From Streptococcus pseudopneumoniae (GTDB lineage: Bacteria > Bacillota > Bacilli > Lactobacillales > Streptococcaceae), in the NCBI RefSeq assembly GCF_001070715.1, contig NZ_JVRR01000126.1:24497-88496 (forward strand): a stretch of 64,000 nucleotides of DNA, written 5' to 3'. The notes under the pieces were generated by a model. The model was given only the letters and a program-made list of their open reading frames with translations, made no database searches and was not told the origin of the DNA. Position numbers and translations under genes: made by a program. This document shows, one piece after another, positions 28,449 through 37,914 of the stretch (position 1 is the first letter of the stretch; each line of letters opens with the position of its first letter).

Positions 28449-29502
28449 AGATATTATCAAGTTAGATCAGATCGATGTGACTTTTCATCAAAAGAAGAGA
28501 ACCATCACAGCGGTCAAGGATGTGACCATTCACATCCAAGAAGGGGATATCTACGGAATCGTTGGATATTCTGGAGCAGGGAAATCAACCCTTGTACGGG
28601 TGATTAACCTCTTGCAAAAGCCATCTGCAGGGAAAATTACCATTGACGACGATGTGATTTTTGATGGCAAGGTAACCTTGACAGCCGAGCAGTTGCGTCG
28701 TAAACGTCAGGATATCGGGATGATTTTCCAGCATTTTAACCTGATGAGCCAAAAGACGGCAGAGGAGAATGTAGCCTTTGCCCTCAAACACTCTGGACTC
28801 AGCAAGGAAGAAAAGAAGGCTAAAGTAGCCAAGTTGTTGGACTTGGTTGGCTTGGCAGACCGTGCTGAAAACTACCCTTCACAACTATCTGGAGGACAAA
28901 AACAGCGTGTAGCCATTGCGCGTGCCTTGGCAAATGATCCAAAAATCTTGATTTCAGACGAGTCAACTTCTGCCCTTGATCCGAAGACAACCAAGCAAAT
29001 TTTGGCCTTGTTGCAAGATTTGAACCAAAAATTAGGCTTAACTGTTGTCTTGATTACGCATGAAATGCAGATTGTCAAAGATATTGCCAATCGTGTGGCA
29101 GTCATGCAGGATGGGCATTTGATTGAAGAGGGCAGTGTTCTTGAAATCTTCTCAGATCCTAAACAGCCTTTGACTCAAGACTTTATCTCAACAGCCACAG
29201 GCATTGATGAAGCTATGGTCAAGATTGAGAAGCAAGAAATCGTGGAACATCTGTCTGAAAACAGTCTCTTGGTGCAACTCAAGTATGCAGGTGCTTCAAC
29301 AGACGAGCCACTTTTGAATGAATTGTACAAGCACTACCAAGTAACGGCTAATATCCTCTATGGAAATATCGAAATCCTCGATGGCACTCCTGTTGGAGAA
29401 TTAGTTGTGGTCTTGTCAGGTGAAAAAGCAGCGTTGGCAGGTGCTCAAGAAGCCATTCGTCAAGCAGGCGTACAACTAAAAGTATTGAAGGGAGGACAGT
29501 AA
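28441..29502 (+). CDS. metN: Methionine ABC transporter ATP-binding protein MetN
   Basis: A 353-residue ATPase with Walker [10 protein letters not shown] near residue 42, signature LSGGQKQR, Walker [13 protein letters not shown] and a C-terminal ~80-residue NIL domain (from about residue 265) that binds methionine and causes trans-inhibition in the family. It overlaps the peptidase gene by 8 bases and is followed after one base by metP. Confidence 0.95.
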   Translation: MSRDIIKLDQIDVTFHQKKRTITAVKDVTIHIQEGDIYGIVGYSGAGKSTLVRVINLLQKPSAGKITIDDDVIFDGKVTLTAEQLRRKRQDIGMIFQHFNLMSQKTAEENVAFALKHSGLSKEEKKAKVAKLLDLVGLADRAENYPSQLSGGQKQRVAIARALANDPKILISDESTSALDPKTTKQILALLQDLNQKLGLTVVLITHEMQIVKDIANRVAVMQDGHLIEEGSVLEIFSDPKQPLTQDFISTATGIDEAMVKIEKQEIVEHLSENSLLVQLKYAGASTDEPLLNELYKHYQVTANILYGNIEILDGTPVGELVVVLSGEKAALAGAQEAIRQAGVQLKVLKGGQ

Positions 29503-29503
29503 G

Positions 29504-30196
29504 ATGGAATCATTGATTCAAACCTATTTGCCAAATGTCTATAAAATGGGCTGGGCTGGTCAGGCAGGCTGGGGAACAGCCATCTACTTAACCCTCTATA
29601 TGACAGTTCTTTCCTTCATCATCGGAGGGTTCTTGGGACTGGTAGCAGGTCTCTTCCTTGTCTTGACAGCGCCAGGTGGTGTCTTGGAAAATAAGGTTGT
29701 CTTTTGGATTTTGGATAAGATTACCTCTATTTTCCGTGCGGTACCATTTATCATTCTCTTGGCAGTCTTGTCACCCTTCTCTCATCTAATCGTAGGAACA
29801 AGCATTGGTCCAAATGCGGCTATCGTACCGCTATCTTTTGCAGTCTTTGCCTTCTTTGCCCGTCAGGTGCAGGTTGTCTTGGCTGAGCTAGATGGTGGTG
29901 TTATTGAGGCGGCTCAAGCGAGCGGAGCGACATTCTGGGATATCGTAGGTGTTTATCTATCCGAAGGTCTTCCAGATTTGATCCGTGTGACGACTGTAAC
30001 CTTGATTTCACTTGTTGGTGAAACAGCCATGGCTGGAGCGGTTGGTGCTGGTGGTATCGGTAACGTAGCCATCGCTTATGGATTTAACCGCTACAATCAC
30101 GATGTAACTATCTTGGCAACCATCATTATCATTTTGATTATCTTTGCAATCCAATTCTTGGGAGATTTCTTGACTAAGAAATTGAGCCATAAATAA
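29504..30196 (+). CDS. metP: Methionine ABC transporter permease MetP
   Basis: A 230-residue permease with five helices and the EAA loop (GVIEAAQASGATFWDIVGVY, near residues 130-149) that contacts MetN. It completes the MetQ-N-P importer. The start follows GGGAGGAC. A terminator lies 58 bases downstream. Confidence 0.95.
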   Translation: MESLIQTYLPNVYKMGWAGQAGWGTAIYLTLYMTVLSFIIGGFLGLVAGLFLVLTAPGGVLENKVVFWILDKITSIFRAVPFIILLAVLSPFSHLIVGTSIGPNAAIVPLSFAVFAFFARQVQVVLAELDGGVIEAAQASGATFWDIVGVYLSEGLPDLIRVTTVTLISLVGETAMAGAVGAGGIGNVAIAYGFNRYNHDVTILATIIIILIIFAIQFLGDFLTKKLSHK

Positions 30197-30200
30197 AATA

Positions 30201-30249
30201 GGCGCCATAATATCCATAGGGGGTTACCCACTACAAATATTATAGAGCC
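30201..30249. repeat. 49-bp imperfect palindrome, possible IS-end relic
   Basis: GGCGCCATAATAT at the left pairs with ATATTATAGAGCC at the right except for three central bases. The right end read on the minus strand (GGCTCTATAATATTTGTAGT) looks like the terminal repeat of an ISL3-type insertion sequence as I remember it. No transposase gene is present. Confidence 0.4.
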
Positions 30250-30253
30250 AAAT

Positions 30254-30278
30254 AAAAAAGAGCCGTATGGCTCTTTTT
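30254..30278. terminator. Bidirectional terminator between metP and the convergent gene
   Basis: AAAAAAGAGCC, a 4-base loop, GGCTCTTTTTT: symmetrical and usable from both sides. Confidence 0.9.
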
Positions 30279-30284
30279 TAGTAA

Positions 30285-30854
30285 TCAGATTTTCTGTGCA
30301 AATTTTTTACTCAAGGCTTGTCCAATCAAGGCACCCGCTAGGGCTCCGATGACAATACTTGCGATAAATAAAAGGATGGTTCCAGGATTTGGCGCAACCA
30401 TGATACGGTCGATATATTCTTGGGATTTTCCTCTTGCTAGTAGGGTAGCCATATAGGCTTTGGGCGCAATCCACATGATTAGAATTGGTCCTGATGTGCT
30501 AAAGGCAAAGAGTATGAAAGAAAGGAAATTCTTAGTTTGGTCCTTGTATTTTCCGAAGTTAGCTACTGCATCTGCTAGCAGGCCACAGATAATTCCAGGA
30601 AGGAAGGCACCGGCACCGTGTTTAGTTCCTAAGAAAAAGAGCGCAATGACAAGGCCGATAGTGGTAATGGCTCCAAAGCGCGGAACTTTTGCGACTAGGA
30701 TCATATAGACGCTACCGCCGACAAGGGCAGTAAAAGCAGGCGCATAAAACATGTTTCCAGTTTGGTCAAAGAGATTGCCCAAAAGGACACCAATCCCCAT
30801 GCAGAGGAAGTAAAGAACTGCAAAAAGCAGTGTAGTTAAGATAGATTTTTTCAT
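30285..30854 (-). CDS. MptD/Trep_Strep family membrane protein, likely ECF S-component
   Basis: A 189-residue protein with five or six helices. Sequence such as GAGAFLPGIICGLLADAVANFGKYK near residue 80 fits the Trep_Strep family of conserved streptococcal membrane proteins, related to substrate-binding S-components of energy-coupling-factor transporters. No ECF ATPase or T-component adjoins, so it would use a shared module. The substrate is unknown. Confidence 0.7.
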   Translation of the reverse strand: MKKSILTTLLFAVLYFLCMGIGVLLGNLFDQTGNMFYAPAFTALVGGSVYMILVAKVPRFGAITTIGLVIALFFLGTKHGAGAFLPGIICGLLADAVANFGKYKDQTKNFLSFILFAFSTSGPILIMWIAPKAYMATLLARGKSQEYIDRIMVAPNPGTILLFIASIVIGALAGALIGQALSKKFAQKI

Positions 30855-30933
30855 GAATCATCTCCTGATAATTTTTTCACAATTCTCATTTTACCATGGT
30901 TTGGTGGGATTGTAAATGGATACTAGAAGTTTT

Positions 30934-30959
30934 TGAAAACGCTTGAAATATGATATAAT
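30934..30959 (+). promoter_or_regulatory. Promoter with a cre-like word overlapping the -35
   Basis: TATAAT at 30954-30959. The 14 bases 30934-30947 (TGAAAACGCTTGAA) match the core of the cre consensus but deviate at the right end, and would cover the -35 region. Confidence 0.45.
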
Positions 30960-30988
30960 AGTTTCATAGTTATTTTTAGGAGGATATC

Positions 30989-31603
30989 ATGGGGAGATTT
31001 TTAGACTTTGTCTTTAATCGTTTCTTTTTAGGGATGATTGCGACAGCCTTCTTTTGGCTATTAACTTTAGCAGGAGGGATTATCCTTGGCCTAGCGCCTG
31101 CTAGTGCCACCTTGATGAGCTTGTATGCAGAACATGGTTATAGCTTTCGGGAATATAGCTTGAAGGAGGCTTGGTCTCTTTATAAGCAAAATTTTGTTTC
31201 AAGCAACCTGATTTTCTATAGCTTTTTAGGGGTGGATCTAGTTTTGGTCTATGGCCTGTATCTCTTGGTGCAATTGCCTCATCAGACTATTATTCATTTG
31301 ATTGCGACCTTTTTTAATGTTCTAGTAGTTGCCCTGTTGTTTTTGGCCTATACAGTATCTTTGAAATTACAAGTTTATTTTGACCTATCTTATCGAAATA
31401 GTCTCAAATTATCCTTGATTGGCATCTTTATGAGTTTAGCAGCTGTGGCAAAGGTTCTCCTTGGAACTGTGCTACTTGTGGCAATTGGTTACTATATGCC
31501 TGCTCTTCTTTTCTTTGTAGGAATTGGGATGTGGCATTTCTTTATCAGTGATATGTTGGAACCGGTCTATGAAAGTATCCATGAAAAATTGGCGACAAAA
31601 TAG
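30989..31603 (+). CDS. DUF624 (YesL-like) membrane protein
   Basis: A 204-residue protein with five helices and the DUF624 opening pattern (NRFFLGMIATAFFWLLTLAG). Such proteins occur with YesM/YesN-type two-component systems and carbohydrate loci. AGGAGG lies 6 bases before the ATG. Its end overlaps the start of the kinase gene, so the three genes are an operon. Its role is unknown; a sensor accessory is plausible. Confidence 0.8.
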   Translation: MGRFLDFVFNRFFLGMIATAFFWLLTLAGGIILGLAPASATLMSLYAEHGYSFREYSLKEAWSLYKQNFVSSNLIFYSFLGVDLVLVYGLYLLVQLPHQTIIHLIATFFNVLVVALLFLAYTVSLKLQVYFDLSYRNSLKLSLIGIFMSLAAVAKVLLGTVLLVAIGYYMPALLFFVGIGMWHFFISDMLEPVYESIHEKLATK

Positions 31604-33251
31604 AATGAAGCAGTTTTGGCTACATACGCTTCTGCGAACCTACAGTTCAGTTATGATCATTATTATTGCGAGTTTTGCAATCTTACTCTCCTATGCTGAC
31701 TGGGATTCACGGGAAAAGGAAGCCCAGAGAGTAGCCCAGCGTGTAACTGCTAGAACAGTGAGTGAAATTGAATATTACCATAGAGAGTCAACCCAAATAG
31801 CTCAGGCTTTAGTTGAAAATCAAGCTCGTATTGAGGGAATCTATAAATACTTTAGCCTTAGCATGCCAGACTATTTTTACTGGCAATTAGAGCGGAAAGC
31901 TTCGCCTTATGTATCGGTCTCTCTGCATGAAAATGTTGATGACCTCTATGTTCGAAATGATTTTGTAACTGGAGTGGCCATTGCTTTTCAAGATTACAAG
32001 GAAGTCTATGTTTCTACTAAAGACAAACGTAGTGGAGAAAAAATCAGGGCTGAGGATTTCAAACCAGCAGGAAATAGTTTTGCCATTCCGGTGTCAGATC
32101 CAGTGTCAGATCAAGACTTAGGAGTGATTTACATCTCCTTGGATCCTGCTGTTTTATACCATGCCATTGATAATACTAGAGGTCATACTCCGATGGCAGT
32201 AACAGTGACCTCACCTTTTGATACGGAGATTTTTCATATTGGTGAAACAGTTGATAAGGAGAGTGAAAATTGGCTAGTTGGCTTAACTTCTCATGGTTAT
32301 CAGGTTCAGGTGGCAGTTCCCAAAAACTTTGTTTTACAAGGAACAGTGACTAGCTCTGCTTTGATTGTGAGCTTGAGCCTTCTCTTTATTGTCATTCTCT
32401 ATCTGACTTTGAGGCAGACCTTTGCTAATTACCAAAAGCAGGTAGTGGATTTGGTCGATTCCATCCAAGCTATTGCCCAAGGGGAAGAAGGTCTTCGCAT
32501 TGACACACTTGAAAAGGATCAGGAATTGCTCCTAATCGCAGAGACCACCAATGATATGTTGGATCGATTGGAAAAGAATATCCATGATATTTACCAGTTA
32601 GAGCTTAGTCAAAAAGATGCCAATATGCGAGCCCTGCAGGCGCAAATCAATCCTCATTTTATGTATAATACGCTGGAATTCTTGCGCATGTATGCAGTTA
32701 TGCAGAGTCAAGATGAGTTGGCAGATATCATTTATGAATTCAGTAGTCTCTTGCGTAACAATATTTCTGACGAAAGAGAAACTCTTCTCAAACAGGAATT
32801 AGAATTTTGCCGTAAATATAGCTATCTCTGCATGGTTCGCTATCCCAAGTCCATTGCCTATGGTTTCAAGATAGACCCAGAGTTAGAGAATATGAAGATT
32901 CCTAAGTTCACCTTGCAACCGCTGGTAGAAAACTATTTCGCGCATGGTGTTGACCATAGACGGACAGATAATGTGATTAGTATCAAGGCTCTTAAACAGG
33001 ATGGTTTTGTGGAAATTTTAGTGGTAGATAATGGTCGTGGGATGTCTGCTGAAAAGCTGGAAAGTATTCGAGAAAAATTAAGTCAGAGACATTTTGAACA
33101 CCAAGCCAGCTACAGTGATCAAAGGCAGTCTATCGGGATTGTCAATGTACATGAGCGTTTTGTGCTCTATTTTGGAGACCGCTATGCCATTACGATAGAG
33201 TCTGCAGAGCAAGCAGGTGTTCAGTATCGTATTACAATTCAAGATGAGTAG
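31569..33251 (+). CDS. Sensor histidine kinase, YesM/LytS type (TCS07-like)
   Basis: About 560 residues: an N-terminal helix (about 20-40), a large extracellular sensor domain (about 45-250), a second helix near 260, a HAMP linker, and a kinase domain with the phospho-acceptor His363 in NPHFMYNTLEF and ATP-binding DNGRGMS. Several ATGs are possible (31569, 31581, 31605); 31569 is chosen for a weak GGAA site, and all overlap the preceding gene. It phosphorylates the regulator at 33263. By gene order it is the pneumococcal HK07. The signal is unknown; YesM relatives respond to saccharides. Confidence 0.88.
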   Translation: MKVSMKNWRQNRMKQFWLHTLLRTYSSVMIIIIASFAILLSYADWDSREKEAQRVAQRVTARTVSEIEYYHRESTQIAQALVENQARIEGIYKYFSLSMPDYFYWQLERKASPYVSVSLHENVDDLYVRNDFVTGVAIAFQDYKEVYVSTKDKRSGEKIRAEDFKPAGNSFAIPVSDPVSDQDLGVIYISLDPAVLYHAIDNTRGHTPMAVTVTSPFDTEIFHIGETVDKESENWLVGLTSHGYQVQVAVPKNFVLQGTVTSSALIVSLSLLFIVILYLTLRQTFANYQKQVVDLVDSIQAIAQGEEGLRIDTLEKDQELLLIAETTNDMLDRLEKNIHDIYQLELSQKDANMRALQAQINPHFMYNTLEFLRMYAVMQSQDELADIIYEFSSLLRNNISDERETLLKQELEFCRKYSYLCMVRYPKSIAYGFKIDPELENMKIPKFTLQPLVENYFAHGVDHRRTDNVISIKALKQDGFVEILVVDNGRGMSAEKLESIREKLSQRHFEHQASYSDQRQSIGIVNVHERFVLYFGDRYAITIESAEQAGVQYRITIQDE

Positions 33252-33262
33252 AAAGGGAGAAA

Positions 33263-34549
33263 ATGTATAAAGTATTATTAGTAGATGATGAGTACATGGT
33301 GACAGAAGGTCTGAAACGTTTGATTCCCTTTGATAAGTGGGATATGGAGGTCGTCGCAACAGCCAGTCATGCCGATGAAGCCCTAGAATATGTTCAGAAC
33401 AATCCCGTCGATGTCATCATTTCAGATGTCAATATGCCCGACAAAACAGGGCTTGATATGATTCGGGAGATGAAAGAAATCTTACCAGATGCTGCCTATA
33501 TCCTGCTTTCAGGTTATCAGGAGTTTGATTATGTAAAAAGAGCCATGAACCTTAGTGTGGTGGACTATCTGGTCAAGCCTGTTGATAAGGTAGAGTTAGG
33601 AAATCTGCTGGAGAAGATTGCAGGTCAGCTCGGCGAGAGAGGAAAGAAAAGTCAGACCCTCAGTCAAGATTTAGACGAGGCTGGATTTGTTAGTTATCTA
33701 GGAGGTAAGGAGAATTGGTGGATAGGTCTATCCAAGGAAAAACAAGGCTCTTTCACTATTCCCTACTATGTATTGGGTCAAGACTGGCAGATTTTTATTT
33801 CTGATCAACCCCTAGATGGTTTAGTCGTTACTCCCTTTGAAGCTCCCTATCAAGAACACTTTGAACGCTGGAAGCTGAATGCTGAGAAAGCCCTCTTTTA
33901 CGGTTCTGTAAATTTAAAACAGTCTGAGAGTCTCTTTGCCTATTACGAACCGATTTATAGGGTTATCATTCAGGGGAATCTCAATCAAATCGTGGAAGAG
34001 TTGAATCTTTTGGAGAAGGTAGTTCTTGAAAATACACCTCGTGTTCCGATTACCAAACAGCTTTTTATCCAGTTTGTCATGGATGTCTTTCACTTGTTTG
34101 AACATCTAAAAGCTGATGATATGACGGACATTGTCAAAACCATTCATGCTATTCAATCCTTCGATGAATTGGTTTCTTATATCAAGGAAACTCTGACCAG
34201 CTTTTTCGGTCAATACCGTATGAATGAAAATGTGGTCAGTGTGCTGGAAGTCATTGGTCGTGATTATCAGAAAGAACTTTCCCTCAAGGATATCAGTAAG
34301 GCTCTCTTTATCAATCCTGTCTATTTAGGGCAGTTGATTAAGCGAGAAACCGATTCGACCTTTGCAGAGTTACTAAACAAACAACGTATTAAGGCTGCCC
34401 AGCAGCTCTTGCTTTCAACCAGTGACAGTATCGAAGATATTTGTTATGCTGTTGGTTACAGTAACCTTGGATATTTCTATAAAGTGTTCCGAAAATTGTG
34501 CGGAAAATCGCCAAAAGCCTACCGAAAACAGGTAGAAACGATACTGTAA
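33263..34549 (+). CDS. Response regulator, YesN/AraC type (TCS07-like)
   Basis: A 428-residue regulator: receiver domain at about 1-120 with phospho-acceptor Asp55 in VIISDVNMP and Lys in YLVKPVDK, a linker of about 200 residues, and a C-terminal AraC double helix-turn-helix (about 325-425; YAVGYSNLGYFYKVFRKLCG). It lies 11 bases after the kinase gene. Target genes are probably unlinked or the operon itself. By position it is RR07. Confidence 0.92.
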   Translation: MYKVLLVDDEYMVTEGLKRLIPFDKWDMEVVATASHADEALEYVQNNPVDVIISDVNMPDKTGLDMIREMKEILPDAAYILLSGYQEFDYVKRAMNLSVVDYLVKPVDKVELGNLLEKIAGQLGERGKKSQTLSQDLDEAGFVSYLGGKENWWIGLSKEKQGSFTIPYYVLGQDWQIFISDQPLDGLVVTPFEAPYQEHFERWKLNAEKALFYGSVNLKQSESLFAYYEPIYRVIIQGNLNQIVEELNLLEKVVLENTPRVPITKQLFIQFVMDVFHLFEHLKADDMTDIVKTIHAIQSFDELVSYIKETLTSFFGQYRMNENVVSVLEVIGRDYQKELSLKDISKALFINPVYLGQLIKRETDSTFAELLNKQRIKAAQQLLLSTSDSIEDICYAVGYSNLGYFYKVFRKLCGKSPKAYRKQVETIL

Positions 34550-34609
34550 GATTTGTATTCCTTTACAAAAGGTGCTATAATATGAATAATATTATTAGGA
34601 GGTTCTATT

Positions 34610-35143
34610 ATGAAAAAGAAACCGATTTATCTATGGGTCTTGCTAATCTTGTCTGCTCTTATTTCGGCTATGTCTCTGTTTGGAATATTGAGTCCCTTAC
34701 CTAGCAAAGAAGCTCTTCGTGCCGCTCAGAAACAAGTTGCAGGGGTCAGTGCTCAGCAATTAGAAGACCAGCTTAATTACAACTATGGAGTAGCAGAAGC
34801 GTATCATTCTATTTTTAATATGGCCTTGATTGTGCTATCTGCTATTTTAGTGGTCGTAGCGATTGTCTTCCTTATTCGTAAGAATTTGCAATATGCAAAC
34901 TATACTTACGTTGGCTATGTTTTGTTAGCTATTATCGGTTCGATTTATGGCTATGTTGGTTTACAGGACGCTGTGCAGTTGGTTCAAGATGAGAGCATGC
35001 GTTTGACAATGAGTATTGGTTCAAAAGCTGTCAGCATTTTCTATATCGTCATCAATGTTCTCTTCCTAGCTCTTGTCTTCTATAAGATGTGGCGTCAGCA
35101 GAAAGCCTTGGCAGAAGAAGAGGAAGCAGAAAATCTTGCCTAA
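34610..35143 (+). CDS. Membrane protein of unknown function, 177 aa
   Basis: Four hydrophobic segments (about residues 6-27, 65-88, 97-116 and 138-158), an extracellular loop after the first, and an acidic C-terminal tail (LAEEEEAENLA). A TATAAT box (34576-34581) and AGGAGG site lie upstream, so it has its own promoter after the two-component operon. I do not recognise the family. A terminator follows. Confidence 0.75.
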   Translation: MKKKPIYLWVLLILSALISAMSLFGILSPLPSKEALRAAQKQVAGVSAQQLEDQLNYNYGVAEAYHSIFNMALIVLSAILVVVAIVFLIRKNLQYANYTYVGYVLLAIIGSIYGYVGLQDAVQLVQDESMRLTMSIGSKAVSIFYIVINVLFLALVFYKMWRQQKALAEEEEAENLA

Positions 35144-35156
35144 GTATTGACAAAAA

Positions 35157-35191
35157 AGAACTATCAAGATACAATCTTGGTAGTTCTTTTT
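35157..35191 (+). terminator. Terminator between the 177-aa gene and nrdI
   Basis: A 14-bp stem with one wobble (35157-35170 with 35174-35187) and a five-base T-run. Confidence 0.88.
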
Positions 35192-35220
35192 CGATTAAAA
35201 ATAAAATCATGGAGGTACAT

Positions 35221-35691
35221 ATGAAGACAATTTCTTTAGTTTATATTAGTTTGAGTGGCAACACTGAAAGTTTTGTGACGCGCTTGAAAGACTATCTCTT
35301 GTCCCAGTACGAGGGAATTGAGGTTCAAAAGATTCATATCAAGGATTTGGTCAAGGAAGGCCAAGATTTCTATGAAATGGACCATCCCTATGTCGCTTTT
35401 TTGCCGACCTATCTCGAAGGTGGGAATGGCGTTGATAACGGAGATGTTGAGATTTTGACGACACCCGTTGGGGATTTTATCGCCTATGGTGACAATGCTA
35501 GTAAGTGTTTTGGTGTGGTTGGTTCAGGAAATCGTAACTTTAATAACCAATACTGCCTGACAGCCAAGCAATACAGTCAACGTTTTGGTTTCCCTGTCTT
35601 GGCTGATTTTGAAATGCGAGGTATGCTGGGAGATATCAAACATGTCGCAGCTATTATCGCAGATTTGTATGAGTTGGAAAAGGAGAATTAA
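35221..35691 (+). CDS. nrdI: Flavodoxin-like protein NrdI
   Basis: A 156-residue FMN-binding protein; the phosphate loop SLSGNTES is at about residues 10-17. NrdI supplies oxidant for assembling the dimanganese-tyrosyl radical of class Ib ribonucleotide reductase NrdF. The ATG at 35221 follows GGAGG; a longer upstream frame runs through the terminator stem and is rejected. No nrdE, nrdF or nrdH is adjacent. The sequence is slightly diverged from canonical NrdI, so another flavodoxin role is possible. Confidence 0.85.
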   Translation: MKTISLVYISLSGNTESFVTRLKDYLLSQYEGIEVQKIHIKDLVKEGQDFYEMDHPYVAFLPTYLEGGNGVDNGDVEILTTPVGDFIAYGDNASKCFGVVGSGNRNFNNQYCLTAKQYSQRFGFPVLADFEMRGMLGDIKHVAAIIADLYELEKEN

Positions 35692-35760
35692 AATCAATAT
35701 AAGAGGCGTTTGGGATTTTTCAACTGTTTTTTTTGAGTATAAATAGTTTTTAAGAACATA

Positions 35761-35806
35761 AAAAAGCATAAGTTCAGGTATTCAAAACCTTGTTCTTATG
35801 CTTTTT
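35761..35806. terminator. Long hairpin terminator after nrdI
   Basis: A 12-bp outer stem AAAAAGCATAAG with CTTATGCTTTTT encloses a further pairing segment (CAGGT with ACCTTG). Confidence 0.85.
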
Positions 35807-35848
35807 ATCATAGAAATATTTGCTGAATTTTCTCTTGAAATGAAACCT

Positions 35849-35956
35849 TATACTCAATGAAAATCAAAGAGCAAACTAGGAAACTAGCCGCAGGCTGTAC
35901 TTGAGTACGGCAAGGCGACGTTGACGTGGTTTGAATTTGATTTGCGAAGAGTATTA
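35849..35956 (+). repeat. BOX element, boxA-boxC, forward
   Basis: Begins TATACTCAATGAAAATCAAA, continues GAGCAAACTAGGAAACTAGC, then runs without boxB into the boxC part GTACGGCAAGGCGACG and ends GAAGAGTATTA. It lies 22 bases before the end of the convergent Nramp-like gene. Confidence 0.95.
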
Positions 35957-35977
35957 TCTTCATCTCGCGCTTGTCAG

Positions 35978-37240
35978 TTAACCTGCTTTTCCGATTGCGA
36001 GTGCGTAGATAAAGAAGATGGCGAAGCCAAAGAGGAAAATCAATCCTGCAATAGCAAGGTGTTTGAGCCAAGAAGGAAGATTTTTGTTTTCACGCGTTAC
36101 CAAGGCGTAGTTTAAAAGAGCGAAGAATGGTGTTGTCAGGAAAGAACCAATCATAGCAAAGCGGAGCATGGTTGAAACCTGACCAGCGAAAAACTTGATA
36201 ATGACAATACCGATGATAGCAGTGATGGTCATCCAGATGTTCAAAGATTTACTACTGTCTTCTTTTTGACTGATTAGCAGTCGGAGAGATTCCTGATTGA
36301 CACGAGAGTAACCATCGATAACAGTAATAACTGTTCCAAAGATACAGAGGAAGGCAATAAAGGTAATCAAGTAACGGGACCATTCGCCAAGAACAGAGGC
36401 ATACATGCCCACGAATTGAGAGATGTATTTGGCTGAAGCAGCTTCAACTGCTTGCCCTGTAGGATATTGAATCAATGCTCCCAGTGCTACAAAGAACACA
36501 GCTAGGATAGCTGTTCCAATGTAACCAACGTTAAAGTCAAATAGAGCGTCCTCGGTGTTAAAGTTGACGGTCTTTTTCTTTTCAGCAGACCAAAGTGAAT
36601 TGATAGCTGAAATTTCAATAGGAGCCGGCATCCACCCTAAGAGGGAAACGATGAAGGGTAGAGCTGCCATTTGCCAAGGTGTTTTCTCGACAAAATTAGA
36701 ACTGTATTCTGGATGCTTGACCGCCGCGATGATAACTGCAAGAACAGTTGCAATGGTTAAAGCTGACATGATCCATTTTGCCATGCCGTCTAAGAGTTTG
36801 TAGCCTCCGAAGAGTAGCATAGCCCAAATGACTGCAACGAGAATGAGGGACCATTGAGTGATGCTCAGACCGATCATTGGGAAGGCGCTGGCGATGATAG
36901 CTGAGCACAGAATGGCGACACCAGCTGTGTTGACCATAGCCGAAAAGATATTGAGGATAAAGAAAATCCAGAGATAGAGTTTTCCTTTTTCGGCATAACC
37001 TTCAACCAAAGTCTTTCCAGTATCAGCGGTGTATTCAGCACCAAAACGGAAAAATGGATATTTAAAGACATTGGCTAAGATGACCAAGAGAAGTAGAGAC
37101 CACCCGTAAGAACCACCAGCTTGAGTAGAAGATACAATGTGAGAACCGCCAACAGCGGCAGAAGCCATTAGGATTCCAGGCCCCATTGCTTTTAGTTTAC
37201 TTGTCCAGGTTGATTGATTTAACGAAATAGCTTGCGACAT
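35978..37240 (-). CDS. Nramp-related divalent metal transporter
   Basis: A 420-residue membrane protein with about eleven helices. The N-terminal helix reads MGPGILMASAAVGGSHIVSS, where classical Nramp proteins have the metal-binding DPGN motif, and the sixth helix has GWMPAPIEISAIN instead of the classical MPH. It therefore belongs to a divergent branch of the family whose metal or substrate may differ. A single gene on the minus strand with its own leader. The C-terminal end lies near a BOX repeat. Confidence 0.85.
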   Translation of the reverse strand: MSQAISLNQSTWTSKLKAMGPGILMASAAVGGSHIVSSTQAGGSYGWSLLLLVILANVFKYPFFRFGAEYTADTGKTLVEGYAEKGKLYLWIFFILNIFSAMVNTAGVAILCSAIIASAFPMIGLSITQWSLILVAVIWAMLLFGGYKLLDGMAKWIMSALTIATVLAVIIAAVKHPEYSSNFVEKTPWQMAALPFIVSLLGWMPAPIEISAINSLWSAEKKKTVNFNTEDALFDFNVGYIGTAILAVFFVALGALIQYPTGQAVEAASAKYISQFVGMYASVLGEWSRYLITFIAFLCIFGTVITVIDGYSRVNQESLRLLISQKEDSSKSLNIWMTITAIIGIVIIKFFAGQVSTMLRFAMIGSFLTTPFFALLNYALVTRENKNLPSWLKHLAIAGLIFLFGFAIFFIYALAIGKAG

Positions 37241-37455
37241 GATAAATACTCCTTTTTGAATTTTCAGAATAATCTGGATATGTAATCTATATTCTACAAA
37301 AAACTTTGGGAAAATGCAAGAATATTTTGAAAAAAGATAGAAAATTACAGAAAATTTACAAAGAAGATCTGAAAATAACTGCTATGATAGTAAGATGCAG
37401 CAGGATAAAGAAAAAACGAGAAGTTTCTTTCTCGGATTTGCTTATTATGAGCTTT

Positions 37456-37914
37456 TTACTTTTTATGCTTCAAGAGTTGATTGATATGGTCCACTTTTTT
37501 AGCTTCTCTTTTATAAAGAATAGCCCAAATGATGAGGTAGACAATCGCAAACTCGATAATGAGCTGGAGATAGAAGATCCAGTGGAAGGGGAACCAACCT
37601 GCCAGAGTTGCTAGTGGGACAAAGCCAACCAGCATGAGGAAGAAATGGGAAAGCGTCGCACGAAGCATGCTCCAGTCACGGCTGAATAATCGTTTGCCAA
37701 AGTTGAATAGAATACCGATGGCTGCCCAGATAAGAGTACAGTAGAGCAAGACCAGGGCACCGTGAACCTGATGTTGAGCCATCACTTGGCCGATGATAGA
37801 GTAGGGATTTAGTGGTGCGTAGGTATTTGGTGCATAAATAAGTGAAAAGATGATAGAGAGGATGAGGCCGATGAGGACACCAGTAGCTGCGTCGTGGAAG
37901 ATTTGTTTTTTCAT
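37456..37914 (-). CDS. DUF3021 membrane protein, partner of LytTR regulator
   Basis: A 152-residue protein with four helices (about 10-30, 47-66, 85-110 and 115-140). DUF3021 proteins are encoded beside small LytTR regulators and act as membrane inhibitors of them in streptococcal LytTR regulatory systems. It overlaps the preceding regulator gene by 4 bases, showing coupled translation. Confidence 0.85.
   Translation of the reverse strand: MKKQIFHDAATGVLIGLILSIIFSLIYAPNTYAPLNPYSIIGQVMAQHQVHGALVLLYCTLIWAAIGILFNFGKRLFSRDWSMLRATLSHFFLMLVGFVPLATLAGWFPFHWIFYLQLIIEFAIVYLIIWAILYKREAKKVDHINQLLKHKK

Noticed and set aside
35089..35220. Extended start of nrdI
   Set aside because: The extra codons run through a strong terminator hairpin; ATG 35221 has a GGAGG site and the family N-terminus.
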